A stretch of DNA of 43,471 nt, taken from a virus. The DNA lies in IMG/VR virus record IMGVR_UViG_3300021959_000092, positions 1 to 43,471 of that record, one strand, 5' to 3'. The notes below the pieces were generated by a model. The model worked only from the letters and a program-made list of their open reading frames with translations, did no database searches and was not told the origin of the DNA. This document shows positions 36,132-43,471 of this stretch, piece by piece. Position 1 is the stretch's first letter. Each line of letters starts with the position of its first letter. The position numbers and the translations under genes were made by a program.

Positions 36132-36139
36132 TATAAATA
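36132..36139 (+). promoter_or_regulatory. T4-type late promoter for the prohead/capsid block
   Basis: TATAAATA exact consensus directly after the kdsB-like gene, predicted start near 36145, leader about 25 nt with AAAAAAGGA before ATG 36170. It would transcribe the 91-residue gene, gp21, gp22 and gp23. Confidence 0.72.
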
Positions 36140-36169
36140 TATACAAACTTAAAAAAGGATTTACAACCA

Positions 36170-36445
36170 ATGGTAAGCTTCTATAAACCCAAATCTACGG
36201 AGATAAATGCTCCTACAACAGTTGGCACTGCATCAACTGTAAGTTCAGCCAGAGTAGTAAGAGCCGTTAACACTAGTGCATCGACAGCATACCTCGTATC
36301 TTATTACGATGAAAATTTTGATGACAGTGCATCTTTTACACTAGCACCAATGGAAACAGTATTGATTCCGAAAGCAAGTGGTGATAAAATATGGGCGGCT
36401 GATGCATCAGTTAAGTTATCAAAAATAACATATCCAAAAGGATAG
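36170..36445 (+). CDS. small uncharacterised structural-type protein
   Basis: 91 residues, Ser/Thr/Ala-rich, with alternating beta-type sequence (ARVVRAVNTSASTAYLVSYY) and ending KLSKITYPKG. No catalytic motif, signal or membrane segment. It is the first gene after a late promoter and precedes gp21 by 4 nt, suggesting a head-associated or decoration role, but this is position only. I recall small proteins of this type before gp21 in marine T4-like phages without an assigned function. Confidence 0.6.
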   Translation: MVSFYKPKSTEINAPTTVGTASTVSSARVVRAVNTSASTAYLVSYYDENFDDSASFTLAPMETVLIPKASGDKIWAADASVKLSKITYPKG

Positions 36446-36449
36446 TAAA

Positions 36450-37106
36450 ATGAAATTAATCGCAGAATATACTGAAAGCAACCTCGAATTTATTACCGAA
36501 GAAAAGAACGGTACTAAAAAATATGCTATTGAGGGTGTTTTCATGACAGCCGAAACAAAGAATCGAAATGGTAGGATATATCCTCGTGAGGTAATGGAAA
36601 GTGCCGTAAACAAATACGACAACGAACAAGTGAAAACAGGAAGAGCAGTTGGAGAGCTGAATCATCCTGAAGGACCTACCGTAAATCTCGACAAAGTTTC
36701 TCATAAGATTGAATCTCTCAATTGGGAGGGAAACAATGTTATGGGCAAAGCAACTATTTTGAACACACCGATGGGGGAAGTTGTAAAAGGTCTCCTTGAT
36801 GGCGGTGTCAAACTAGGTGTTTCAACTCGTGGTATGGGAAGTTTAGCAAGAAGTAATGAAGCAATGATCGTCAAAGATGATTTTATTCTTAACGCAGTAG
36901 ACATTGTGCAAGATCCATCTGCTCCATCAGCATTTGTAAATGGAGTTATGGAGGGCGTAGAATGGGTCTGGAATAACGGAATTATTGAAGCTAAACATAT
37001 TGAACAAATTGAGACTGAAATTAAGAACGCTGCAAAGACGAATCTCCCAGAGACAGAAATTCGTGAGTTTAAAAATTTCCTCTCGTTACTCAAATCTAAA
37101 ATATAA
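36450..37106 (+). CDS. 21: gp21-like prohead protease
   Basis: 218 residues (T4 gp21 is 212). The core has FMTAETKNRNGRIYP, GELNHPEGP with candidate catalytic His at residue 72, and KLGVSTRGMGSL with candidate Ser at 125, followed by ILNAVDIVQDPSAPSAF. This is the herpes/T4-type prohead serine protease that removes scaffold and trims gp23 after (I/L)-x-E. A GGATAG ribosome site precedes ATG. Confidence 0.92.
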   Translation: MKLIAEYTESNLEFITEEKNGTKKYAIEGVFMTAETKNRNGRIYPREVMESAVNKYDNEQVKTGRAVGELNHPEGPTVNLDKVSHKIESLNWEGNNVMGKATILNTPMGEVVKGLLDGGVKLGVSTRGMGSLARSNEAMIVKDDFILNAVDIVQDPSAPSAFVNGVMEGVEWVWNNGIIEAKHIEQIETEIKNAAKTNLPETEIREFKNFLSLLKSKI

Positions 37107-37117
37107 GGAGCCTGATT

Positions 37118-38221
37118 ATGTCTGAAAAAGAAATAATCGATAACGAAACGGTTCAGGAGCTCCACTCAGAAGAAGTTGAGAACGAAGTAGTGGAATCAAC
37201 TAAAGCTAAAGTAAAGGAAGCAGAAGCTCCGACAACCGATGCCGAAGAAAAATCAGCTGAAACCGTTGATAAGGCAGGAGATGCAACAAGCGTCTCTAAA
37301 AAAAGAACAGGCGACAAATCAAACTCAGAGCCTTCACATCTACCAGGAACTAAAGCTGGTATGATTAATGCGGCTTATAGTGAAATGAATAACATGTCAA
37401 CAGCTAAACTAAAAGAGCTGATGAACCAATCATTCGGTTATAAGTACGAAGTTAAAGAAGGCGTTGAAGCAGAAGAATCACAAGAACCTGCAATTAACTA
37501 TCAAGCAGATTTCTCTGGTGATTTAAATGCATTGATAGAAGGTGAAGCAACTTTATCTGAAGAATTCAAAAGTAAAGCTGCAATAATCTTCGAAGCCGCA
37601 ATTAAATCTAAACTCGCAGATGAGATCAATCGTCTTGAAGAAAAATACAACGAGGAAGTATCAGTAGAAGTTGAATCAACTAAAGCTGACCTAGTTGAAA
37701 AAGTCGATAACTATCTAAACTACGTTGTTGAAAATTGGATGAAAGAAAACCAAGTAGCAATACATCAAGGTTTAAGAACAGAAATCGCTGAGAACTTTAT
37801 GAATAGTCTAAAAGACCTATTTGTAGAATCTTATATTGATGTTCCTGAGTCCAAAGTAGACCTAGTTGACGAGCTATCTGGAACAGTTAGTGATTTAGAA
37901 GAAAAACTAAATTCAACAACTGCTTCAGCAATCGAGATGGCTGAGAAACTTGAAGGATACCAAAGAGAAGCAATCATTCGTGAAGCATCAAAAGATTTGG
38001 CTGACACTCAAGTTGAAAAGTTAAAATCATTAGTTGGAGATATAGACTTTGACAATGAAGAAGCATTTTCTAAAAAAGTTTCTACAGTTAAAGAATCATA
38101 TTTCTCTAAAAAAGTAACCGAGTCAAAAGAGGAGATCGAAGAATCATATGATGATGAAGTCGAAACTTCCGATGTTATGGCTCAATACATTTCTGCAATT
38201 AAAAAGCAGACAAAACAATAA
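37118..38221 (+). CDS. 22: gp22-like prohead scaffold protein
   Basis: 367 residues, acidic and predominantly helical (Glu, Lys, Ala, Val), lying between protease and major capsid genes. Recognisable parts are MINAAYSEMNNMSTAKLKEL near residue 85-105 and a long helical region ending MAQYISAIKKQTKQ, typical of marine T4-like gp22, which is longer than T4 gp22 (269). The scaffold guides gp23 assembly and is then digested by gp21. The ribosome site AAGGAG is strong. Confidence 0.88.
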   Translation: MSEKEIIDNETVQELHSEEVENEVVESTKAKVKEAEAPTTDAEEKSAETVDKAGDATSVSKKRTGDKSNSEPSHLPGTKAGMINAAYSEMNNMSTAKLKELMNQSFGYKYEVKEGVEAEESQEPAINYQADFSGDLNALIEGEATLSEEFKSKAAIIFEAAIKSKLADEINRLEEKYNEEVSVEVESTKADLVEKVDNYLNYVVENWMKENQVAIHQGLRTEIAENFMNSLKDLFVESYIDVPESKVDLVDELSGTVSDLEEKLNSTTASAIEMAEKLEGYQREAIIREASKDLADTQVEKLKSLVGDIDFDNEEAFSKKVSTVKESYFSKKVTESKEEIEESYDDEVETSDVMAQYISAIKKQTKQ

Positions 38222-38233
38222 GGAAGACTTAAA

Positions 38234-39568
38234 ATGCAACAACCATTATCTTACGATAAATTGGTAGAAAAATGGGCTCCGGTTCTTAACGAAGAATCAG
38301 CTGGAGTTATCAAAGACTACCATAGAAAAGCAGTTACTGCTGCGATTCTAGAAAACCAAGAAGTGGCAATGCGTGAAGAGGCTGCTCAGTATACAGGATT
38401 CCTCGACGAGGCTGCTCCTGCAACTAATACTACATCAGCCGCTAACTGGAACCCAGTTCTAATTTCACTAGTAAGACGTGCTATGCCAAACCTTATGGCA
38501 TACGATGTAGCTGGTGTACAACCAATGACTGGTCCAACTGGCTTAATCTTCGCGATGAAATCACGTTATACTGCTGGTGGTACAGGTAATACTGAAGCAC
38601 TATTCAACGAAGCTGACACAAGATTCTCTGGTACACAAACTGGAGCCGCTCAGCCTGCTGATGGTTCTGGTATTGCTGCCGCAACTGATTCAGACTCAAC
38701 AGCTGATGACGACAGAAGCACAGCACTAGCAACTCCAGGAATGACAACAGACTCTGCTGAAGCAATCGGCGATTCAGCTGCAAATGCAATTGCTAATATG
38801 GGTTTCACCATTGAAAAAGCAACTGTAACAGCTAAGTCTCGTGCACTAAAAGCTGAGTACACAATGGAATTGGCTCAAGATCTTAAAGCCATCCATGGTC
38901 TAGACGCTGAAACAGAGTTAGCAAACATTCTATCAACAGAAATCCTTGCTGAAATCAACAGGGAAGTTATTAGAACAATTAACTCTCAAGCTAAGACTGG
39001 TGCTCTTCAAACAAACACTGCTGTCAATGGTATCTTCGACGTTCAAACAGACGCTGATGGTCGTTGGTCAGTTGAAAAATTCAAAGGTTTGGTTCTTCAA
39101 ATCGAAAGAGAAGCAAATGTTATCGCTAAAGAAACTCGTAGAGGTAAAGGTAACTTTATTATCTGCTCTTCAGATGTAGCATCTGCTCTATCAGCATCAG
39201 GTATGTTAGACTACACACCTGCTATGTCAGTTTCTCTACAAGTAGATGACACTGGTAACACATTCGCTGGTACTCTTAATGGAAGAACAAGGGTTTACAT
39301 TGACCCATATGCAACTACTGATTATATCACAGTTGGATATAAAGGTACAAACCCTTATGATGCTGGTATCTTCTATTGCCCATACGTCCCACTCACAATG
39401 GTTCGTGCTGTGGCTGAAGACAGCTTCCAACCAAGAATTGGATTTAAAACAAGATATGGCATGGTATCTAACCCATTCGTTGGATCAACTCCAGCTGATG
39501 GTCTAGCTGCTGCTAAATCTAACCAATACTATAGACTATTCAGAGTCGACAGTATTCTAGGTGCATAA
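38234..39568 (+). CDS. 23: gp23-like major capsid protein
   Basis: 444 residues (T4 gp23 is 521). Landmarks are LVEKWAPVL, LISLVRRAMPNLMAYDVAGV QPMTGPTGLIFAMK (residues about 75-108), ATVTAKSRALKAEYTMELAQ and CPYVPLTMVRAVAEDSFQP near the end. An (I/L)-x-E site for the gp21 protease is present in GFLDE, with cleavage predicted after Glu 59. HK97-fold capsid protein of the T4 type. A strong ribosome site and a strong terminator follow and precede as expected for the most abundant virion protein. Confidence 0.95.
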   Translation: MQQPLSYDKLVEKWAPVLNEESAGVIKDYHRKAVTAAILENQEVAMREEAAQYTGFLDEAAPATNTTSAANWNPVLISLVRRAMPNLMAYDVAGVQPMTGPTGLIFAMKSRYTAGGTGNTEALFNEADTRFSGTQTGAAQPADGSGIAAATDSDSTADDDRSTALATPGMTTDSAEAIGDSAANAIANMGFTIEKATVTAKSRALKAEYTMELAQDLKAIHGLDAETELANILSTEILAEINREVIRTINSQAKTGALQTNTAVNGIFDVQTDADGRWSVEKFKGLVLQIEREANVIAKETRRGKGNFIICSSDVASALSASGMLDYTPAMSVSLQVDDTGNTFAGTLNGRTRVYIDPYATTDYITVGYKGTNPYDAGIFYCPYVPLTMVRAVAEDSFQPRIGFKTRYGMVSNPFVGSTPADGLAAAKSNQYYRLFRVDSILGA

Positions 39569-39594
39569 TCTAGATATTAGATCCGAAAATTAAG

Positions 39595-39621
39595 GGAGCG
39601 ACTTCGGTCGCTCCTTTTTTT
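39595..39621 (+). terminator. intrinsic terminator after gp23
   Basis: GGAGCGAC-TTCG-GTCGCTCC is an 8-bp perfect stem with a UUCG tetraloop followed directly by seven T. It lies 27 nt after the gp23 stop and is the clearest Rho-independent terminator in the window. Confidence 0.93.
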
Positions 39622-39622
39622 G

Positions 39623-39630
39623 TATAAATA
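39623..39630 (+). promoter_or_regulatory. T4-type late promoter immediately after the gp23 terminator
   Basis: TATAAATA exact consensus begins two bases after the terminator's T run. The T4 late element spans about -13 to -6, so +1 is predicted at 39636, which is the A of the next gene's ATG. No Shine-Dalgarno is present between promoter and start. Confidence 0.7.
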
Positions 39631-39635
39631 AAGTT

Positions 39636-40232
39636 ATGGCTACACTAACTAAAAATATAAACTATTTACAACCAACTTCTTTTAAGTTGCTTATAGATAG
39701 AAAGCATTATCCTAATTTAGAATTTTTCGCACAGTCAGTTTCTCATCCCTCAATGACGATGACTAGTGTCGATTTACCATTCAGAAAAACTTCTGTCGCT
39801 TTTCCTGGAGATACTTTAGATTTTGGCGAATTAACTGCCAATATAATTCTTGATGAGGATATGAATAGTTATACAGAAATGTTTAACTGGATGCGTAGAA
39901 ATTTGGATAATAATAGTTCGAATCCATTAAATAGAACTAGTAGGGATGCTTCTTCTTATGCAGATGTAACACTTTCTATACTATCAAGCCATAATAATCA
40001 AACGAGACAAGTTAGATACATAGATTGCGTTCCTACAGCATTGGGTGCCATAGAATTCCAATCAACTTCTTCTGGCACTGAATATATAACATTTCAAGTA
40101 TCTTTTAGTTATAGTTATTTTGAATTGTTTGGTGTAAATTCAACAACAGGTAATATAAATGTATCACTTGAGAAACGAACACTACAAGACGGAAGTACAA
40201 TATTAACACCGAGAAATTATGATTCAGCATGA
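39636..40232 (+). CDS. tail tube/baseplate tube-like structural protein
   Basis: 198 residues. The pattern LQPTSFKLLIDRKHYPNLEF, SVSHPSMTM, FPGDTLDFGELTANIILDED, YTEMFNWMRR and later IDCVPTALGAIEF and FQVSFSYSYFEL matches small T4-like marine phage tail proteins with a gp19/gp54-type tube fold. By position (after gp23) it occupies the place often annotated gp3 (tail completion) in cyanophages, but I cannot tell gp3 from a tube-initiator by sequence reading. It appears to be translated from a leaderless late mRNA. Its stop overlaps the next start (ATGA). Confidence 0.6.
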   Translation: MATLTKNINYLQPTSFKLLIDRKHYPNLEFFAQSVSHPSMTMTSVDLPFRKTSVAFPGDTLDFGELTANIILDEDMNSYTEMFNWMRRNLDNNSSNPLNRTSRDASSYADVTLSILSSHNNQTRQVRYIDCVPTALGAIEFQSTSSGTEYITFQVSFSYSYFELFGVNSTTGNINVSLEKRTLQDGSTILTPRNYDSA

Positions 40233-40912
40233 AACTAGCGATTTGGGGATCAACACAAACTGGTAAAGCCAGTTTGGTTTTTAACTTTTTAAATTATTAT
40301 AACTTAGAAAAAGTACGATATAAAGGTGAGTTTGAATTTGAACCACCGAAAACAGATTCGTATGTAATCAAAGTCCTTTACGATTATAGAATAACCAATA
40401 AAATACTTAACGAATATCTATTGGATAGAATAGAAGAAGATTGTGTTCATTTATTCATGTATAGGCAAAACTTGTTATCGCAATATCTTGCTTTACATCA
40501 TAACGAAGCAATTGATAATGGAACCGACCCTGATGTTCTAGATGTACATGACTGTAAAGCATTTATAGAAAGTCAAAAAAATAATACAGCAAGAATATAT
40601 GATACTATAAAAGATTTAAATGTAGTCGCTGGTTCTTATGAAGAGATATTCCACTCTGATAAAGTTTTTGATATATTTAACAAACTTAATGTAGATATAA
40701 AAGAAGAAGATGTTCCGCATCTTATAGGTCCAATCAAGTGGGAAGTACAAGGAAAAAATAAACATACACAAGCAAGATTTACAGTAAATAAAGGGATAGA
40801 ACACTTTACTTACAAAGAAAATTATAGTATAATAAAGAATATGTTCTGCGAAGAATATATGTATATAGATAATGATACAAGGGAAGTAAAATTTTTACAC
40901 CATGAAACTTGA
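40229..40912 (+). CDS. P-loop sulfotransferase-like protein
   Basis: 227 residues. The N-terminal MKLAIWGSTQTGKASLVFNF carries a P-loop-like GSTQTGKA (residues 7-14) in the position of the 5'-phosphosulfate-binding loop of sulfotransferases. VHLFMYRQNLLSQYLALHHN (R79, S84) resembles the 3'-phosphate-binding R...S motif, followed by a helical segment and SYEEIF. Small phage proteins of this type are usually called sulfotransferase-like; PAPS use is not proven. The start overlaps the tube-like gene (ATGA) and the end overlaps uvsY by 11 nt. It could modify a glycan or protein produced by the accessory island. Confidence 0.5.
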   Translation: MKLAIWGSTQTGKASLVFNFLNYYNLEKVRYKGEFEFEPPKTDSYVIKVLYDYRITNKILNEYLLDRIEEDCVHLFMYRQNLLSQYLALHHNEAIDNGTDPDVLDVHDCKAFIESQKNNTARIYDTIKDLNVVAGSYEEIFHSDKVFDIFNKLNVDIKEEDVPHLIGPIKWEVQGKNKHTQARFTVNKGIEHFTYKENYSIIKNMFCEEYMYIDNDTREVKFLHHET

Positions 40913-41345
40913 TGATATAATAAAACAATGGCAAGAAGATTGTGAAATTCCTAGTATGCATTTAGACGATGCGTCAAGGAAAACACCAACTCTACACTCC
41001 AAGTACATAGAATTATTAGCCAGAGCCAAACTTACTTTAAAGAAGTTAGAGTTTGAACAAAAGACTTTACTCAAACAAAAGTGGTTATATTATAATGGTA
41101 AGATGGACGAGGCAACTCTTATTGAATTAGGATGGAATCCTGATCCATTTGATGGTCTCCGTGTACTTAAAGGAGAGATGGATTATTATTATGATGCCGA
41201 CCCAGAGATACAAAAATCAGAAGAGAAAATACAATACTATAAAACAATTATAGATACTCTTGTGAATATAATTGATACAATAAAATGGCGACATCAAACG
41301 ATACGAAACATTATAGATTGGAAAAGATTCGAGTCGGGCTCATAG
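40902..41345 (+). CDS. uvsY: UvsY recombination mediator
   Basis: 147 residues (T4 UvsY is 137). MKLDDIIKQWQEDCEIPSMH, YIELLARAKLTLKKLEFEQK, LLKQKWLYYNGKMDE and the end TIRNIIDWKRFESGS parallel T4 UvsY section by section. UvsY loads UvsX recombinase on gp32-coated ssDNA in recombination-dependent replication. It overlaps uvsW by 61 nt, so the two are coupled. Confidence 0.88.
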   Translation: MKLDDIIKQWQEDCEIPSMHLDDASRKTPTLHSKYIELLARAKLTLKKLEFEQKTLLKQKWLYYNGKMDEATLIELGWNPDPFDGLRVLKGEMDYYYDADPEIQKSEEKIQYYKTIIDTLVNIIDTIKWRHQTIRNIIDWKRFESGS

Positions 41346-42784
41346 ACCATGCCAATCTTCAAGTAGAATGTGATAGATCTATTGCTTACGAGTTAATAGA
41401 TTATTTCTCATTTTATGTCCCTGGATATAAGTACATGCCAGCATACCGAAATAAAGTATGGGATGGCAAGATAAAACTATTCAATCAAAATGGTCAACTT
41501 CCTGTTGGCTTATTTCAGCATTTAAATCAGTTCTGTAAAAATAATAATTACGAAGTTGAATTAATGGAAAGCAAATATGGCTATCCATTACAGACGCAAG
41601 AAATAAATCCTGATGATGTATACGAGTATATAAAGAAACTAAATGTACCATGGGAAATTAGAGATTATCAGTTCGATGCCATAGTAAATGGTCTTAAAAG
41701 GAAACGAGCTATCCTCCTGAGTCCTACAGGCTCCGGTAAATCCCTAATTATATACATACTAGCCAGATATTATCTTGAGTTAGAAAAATCCAAAGTTTTA
41801 GTTATTGTACCAACAACATCTTTAGTTGAACAAATGTATAATGACTTTAAACACTATGGTTATGAAGAACAGCAAATGCATCGTATATATTCTGGTAAGG
41901 ATAAGAAAACAGATGCTCCTATAATCATTAGTACATGGCAATCAATTTATAAACTTGGTCGCGATTGGTTTGAACAGTTTGGAATGGTTATCGGTGATGA
42001 GTGTCACGGATTTAAATCCAAGTCGCTTATGTCAATTATGAATAAATGTTCAGAAGCAGGATATAGATTCGGTACTACTGGAACTCTTGATGGTGCGTTG
42101 ACTCATGAGTTAGTATTACAGGGATTATTTGGTCGTATTATGAATGTGACGACTACTAAGTCATTACAGGAAAGTCAAACTCTAGCACAACTTGATATAA
42201 AAAGAATTACACTTGAGTATGAAAAATCTATTCGTCAATACTTCGGTAAAAGAAAATATGCTGATGAAATAGATTATATTGTAACGAATGAAAAGAGAAA
42301 TAACTTTATTACTAATTTGGCTCTAGACCAAAAAGGAAATACATTGGTATTGTTTCAGTTCGTAGAAAAACATGGTCAACCATTATTTAATATGATAAGA
42401 AGTAAGGCAAATGAAAATCGCAAAATTTTTTATGTGTCTGGACAAGTTGATACTTCAGATCGTGAACAAATTAGAAATATTACTGAGAAACAAAAAGATG
42501 CTATAATAGTTGCTTCGATGGGTACATTTAGTACTGGAATAAATATTAGGAACTTACATAATATCATATTTGCATCTCCGAGTAAATCGCAAATAAGAGT
42601 ATTACAAAGTATAGGTCGTGGATTAAGACCGAGTGATAATGGTGAACCAACAAAGTTGTATGATTTGATAGATGATATTAGTTGGAAAGAACAAAAGAAT
42701 TTTGCTCTCCTTCATGGCTTCGAAAGATTAAGAATATATAAAAGAGAGAAATTTAATCACAAAACATTTAAGGTAGAGATATAA
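41285..42784 (+). CDS. uvsW: UvsW recombination helicase
   Basis: 499 residues. An N-terminal domain (LIDYFSFYVPGYKYMP, NKVWDGKIKLF, LPVGLFQHL) matches that of T4 UvsW. The superfamily 2 core has SPTGSGKS (146-153), IVPTTSLVEQM, a DECH box (238-241), STWQSI, GTTGTLDGA and QSIGRGLRP (motif VI). UvsW remodels branched DNA, unwinds R-loops and switches replication from origin to recombination mode. The start overlaps uvsY; ATG 41285 has no clear ribosome site, consistent with coupling, and a TTG at 41318 would match the T4 N-terminus more closely. The end overlaps the next gene by one base. Confidence 0.92.
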   Translation: MATSNDTKHYRLEKIRVGLIDHANLQVECDRSIAYELIDYFSFYVPGYKYMPAYRNKVWDGKIKLFNQNGQLPVGLFQHLNQFCKNNNYEVELMESKYGYPLQTQEINPDDVYEYIKKLNVPWEIRDYQFDAIVNGLKRKRAILLSPTGSGKSLIIYILARYYLELEKSKVLVIVPTTSLVEQMYNDFKHYGYEEQQMHRIYSGKDKKTDAPIIISTWQSIYKLGRDWFEQFGMVIGDECHGFKSKSLMSIMNKCSEAGYRFGTTGTLDGALTHELVLQGLFGRIMNVTTTKSLQESQTLAQLDIKRITLEYEKSIRQYFGKRKYADEIDYIVTNEKRNNFITNLALDQKGNTLVLFQFVEKHGQPLFNMIRSKANENRKIFYVSGQVDTSDREQIRNITEKQKDAIIVASMGTFSTGINIRNLHNIIFASPSKSQIRVLQSIGRGLRPSDNGEPTKLYDLIDDISWKEQKNFALLHGFERLRIYKREKFNHKTFKVEI

Positions 42785-43263
42785 TGGATAAAAATGAACC
42801 AATATTAAAACAATTTAAAATGTCGAATGACGAAGAGATTGTTTGCGAGATTATTAGTTTTCCTGATGACGAAGAAAACGATGTTATTGTAAGGAAAGTT
42901 TTAAAAATATCTTCTGTAGATAATTATCTTTCAGGTTCAAAATATTATTCTTTACGACCTTGGATGTCTTTCTATGATAATATAAATTTACTTTATGTTT
43001 TAAATCCTTTTCATATTATTGCTGAAATAGAACCATCTGATGATTTGAAATCTCTTTACTTTGAAACATTACAAATGATTGATGAAGATTTAAAAGATGG
43101 TAAACATAAAATGTCTCGACAGAAAGTAAAAGATTCTTCTGCTAGAGAAGCCGCTGAAGAAATATTGAAAAGTAATTCTGAGTTGTTTGATAGTTTAGAA
43201 ACCGATTCAGACTTTATAAGTAATATTGTTAGATTCTCAAAACCGAAAGGGACCGTTCATTAG
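42784..43263 (+). CDS. small conserved T4-like marine phage protein (possible Sm-like N-terminal domain)
   Basis: 159 residues. The N-terminus LKQFKMSNDEEIVCEIISFP followed by VIVRKVLKI and RPWMSFYDNINLLYVLNPFH has the strand pattern of a small Sm/LSm-like barrel that I recall in conserved hypothetical proteins following uvsW in marine T4-like phages. The C-terminal half is helical and charged. TAATG overlap with uvsW. Function not known; RNA binding would be an inference from the possible fold only. Confidence 0.6.
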   Translation: MDKNEPILKQFKMSNDEEIVCEIISFPDDEENDVIVRKVLKISSVDNYLSGSKYYSLRPWMSFYDNINLLYVLNPFHIIAEIEPSDDLKSLYFETLQMIDEDLKDGKHKMSRQKVKDSSAREAAEEILKSNSELFDSLETDSDFISNIVRFSKPKGTVH

Positions 43264-43359
43264 AGGGATCCACCGACTCCTTAAAGGGACATCTTTATTA
43301 TAACCTAAATTTGGCAGTTAGTAAATACTTTTTTGAAAAAAAATAAAAAAAAATATCTA

Positions 43360-43388
43360 TTTACTTTGAATGATAAAAATTATATAAT
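43360..43388 (+). promoter_or_regulatory. sigma-70-like promoter
   Basis: TTTACT (43360-43365; 4 of 6 matches to TTGACA) is spaced 17 nt from TATAAT (43383-43388, perfect -10). It lies in the 149-nt gap 43264-43412, which otherwise contains an A-rich tract and no clear terminator. It would drive the gene starting at 43413, as an early or host-polymerase promoter. Confidence 0.5.
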
Positions 43389-43412
43389 ATACTGATAAAT
43401 AAGGAATTTATT

Positions 43413-43471
43413 ATGTGGATATACAAATGTAAAGCAGGAACATATTCCTCACATACTTTACTCGGATTATT
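43413..43471 (+). CDS. start of a gene cut by the window edge
   Basis: ATG at 43413 with AAGGAA 7 nt upstream, reading MWIYKCKAGTYSSHTLLGL before the window ends. Too short to identify. It has its own sigma-70-like promoter rather than a late promoter, so it may begin a replication or early gene block. Confidence 0.55.
   Translation, partial: MWIYKCKAGTYSSHTLLGL

Noticed and set aside
36701-37165. A 154-residue open frame on the minus strand opposite gp21/gp22.
   Set aside because: It lies entirely opposite well-identified genes, has no ribosome site or family resemblance, and is expected from codon bias of the sense strand. The same applies to long antisense frames at 3228-3614, 21745-22167 and 32552-32923.
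1-43471. tRNA genes, diversity-generating reverse transcriptase with template repeat, integrase or attachment site, insertion sequences.
   Set aside because: I saw no cloverleaf-like sequence, reverse transcriptase or recombinase motif, transposase or terminal inverted repeats. A tRNAscan and DGR search would be needed to be certain.

Overview
The window is a 43.5 kb piece of a T4-like (Tevenvirinae-related) marine myovirus genome. It is AT-rich; I estimate by eye roughly one third G+C. The head, neck, tail and packaging genes run in the order gp13-gp14-gp15-gp16-gp17-gp18-gp19-gp20-core-gp21-gp22-gp23-(tube-like protein)-uvsY-uvsW, which is the order I associate with marine cyanophages and SAR11 pelagimyophages rather than with coliphage T4. 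T4-type late promoters (TATAAATA) sit in front of several of these blocks. The host is not identified by anything in the window; a low-GC marine bacterium such as SAR11 or a cyanobacterium is an inference.

Layout. (1) 1-6117, plus strand: virion structural genes. A DUF4815-like protein (5' end cut by the window edge) is followed by two genes that look like the remaining parts of the same large baseplate/tail protein, then a small coiled-coil protein and a two-gene fibre cassette. (2) 6114-16853: an accessory island. It holds two minus-strand DxD glycosyltransferase-like genes; one unidentified plus-strand gene; a minus-strand operon with a twitch-type radical SAM protein, a radical SAM core and its SPASM-like half on separate ORFs, and two more glycosyltransferase-like genes; and a plus-strand operon with a radical SAM/SPASM protein, four paralogous GT-B-like proteins and a 2OG-Fe(II) oxygenase-like protein. 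(3) 16919-25982: tail-fibre and baseplate-periphery genes, including a 1308-residue repeat-rich fibre and a second copy of the fibre cassette from region 1. (4) 26019-39568: neck, terminase, sheath, tube, portal, prohead and capsid genes. Two metabolic-looking genes interrupt this block: a radical SAM/SPASM gene between gp17 and gp18, and a kdsB-like CMP-Kdo synthetase between the prohead core gene and gp21. (5) 39595-43263: a strong terminator, a late promoter fused to a start codon, a tube-like structural gene, a sulfotransferase-like gene, uvsY, uvsW and a small conserved gene. (6) The window ends 59 nt into another gene with its own sigma-70-like promoter.

How the parts may work together. 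The structural genes make the contractile tail and head. The island sits between tail-fibre genes, is flanked by or shares late promoters, and combines sugar-transfer enzymes (three kinds), Fe-S/SAM radical enzymes (four), an oxygenase, a sugar activator (KdsB) and a possible sulfotransferase. The simplest reading, which is inference, is a late-expressed system that decorates virion proteins or host surface glycans. The most checkable sequence-level observations are a start codon that appears to have mutated from ATG to ATA without destroying the overlapping stop codon (12790), a predicted leaderless late gene (39636), and a perfect 14-bp palindrome formed by two overlapping divergent late promoters (7782-7795).
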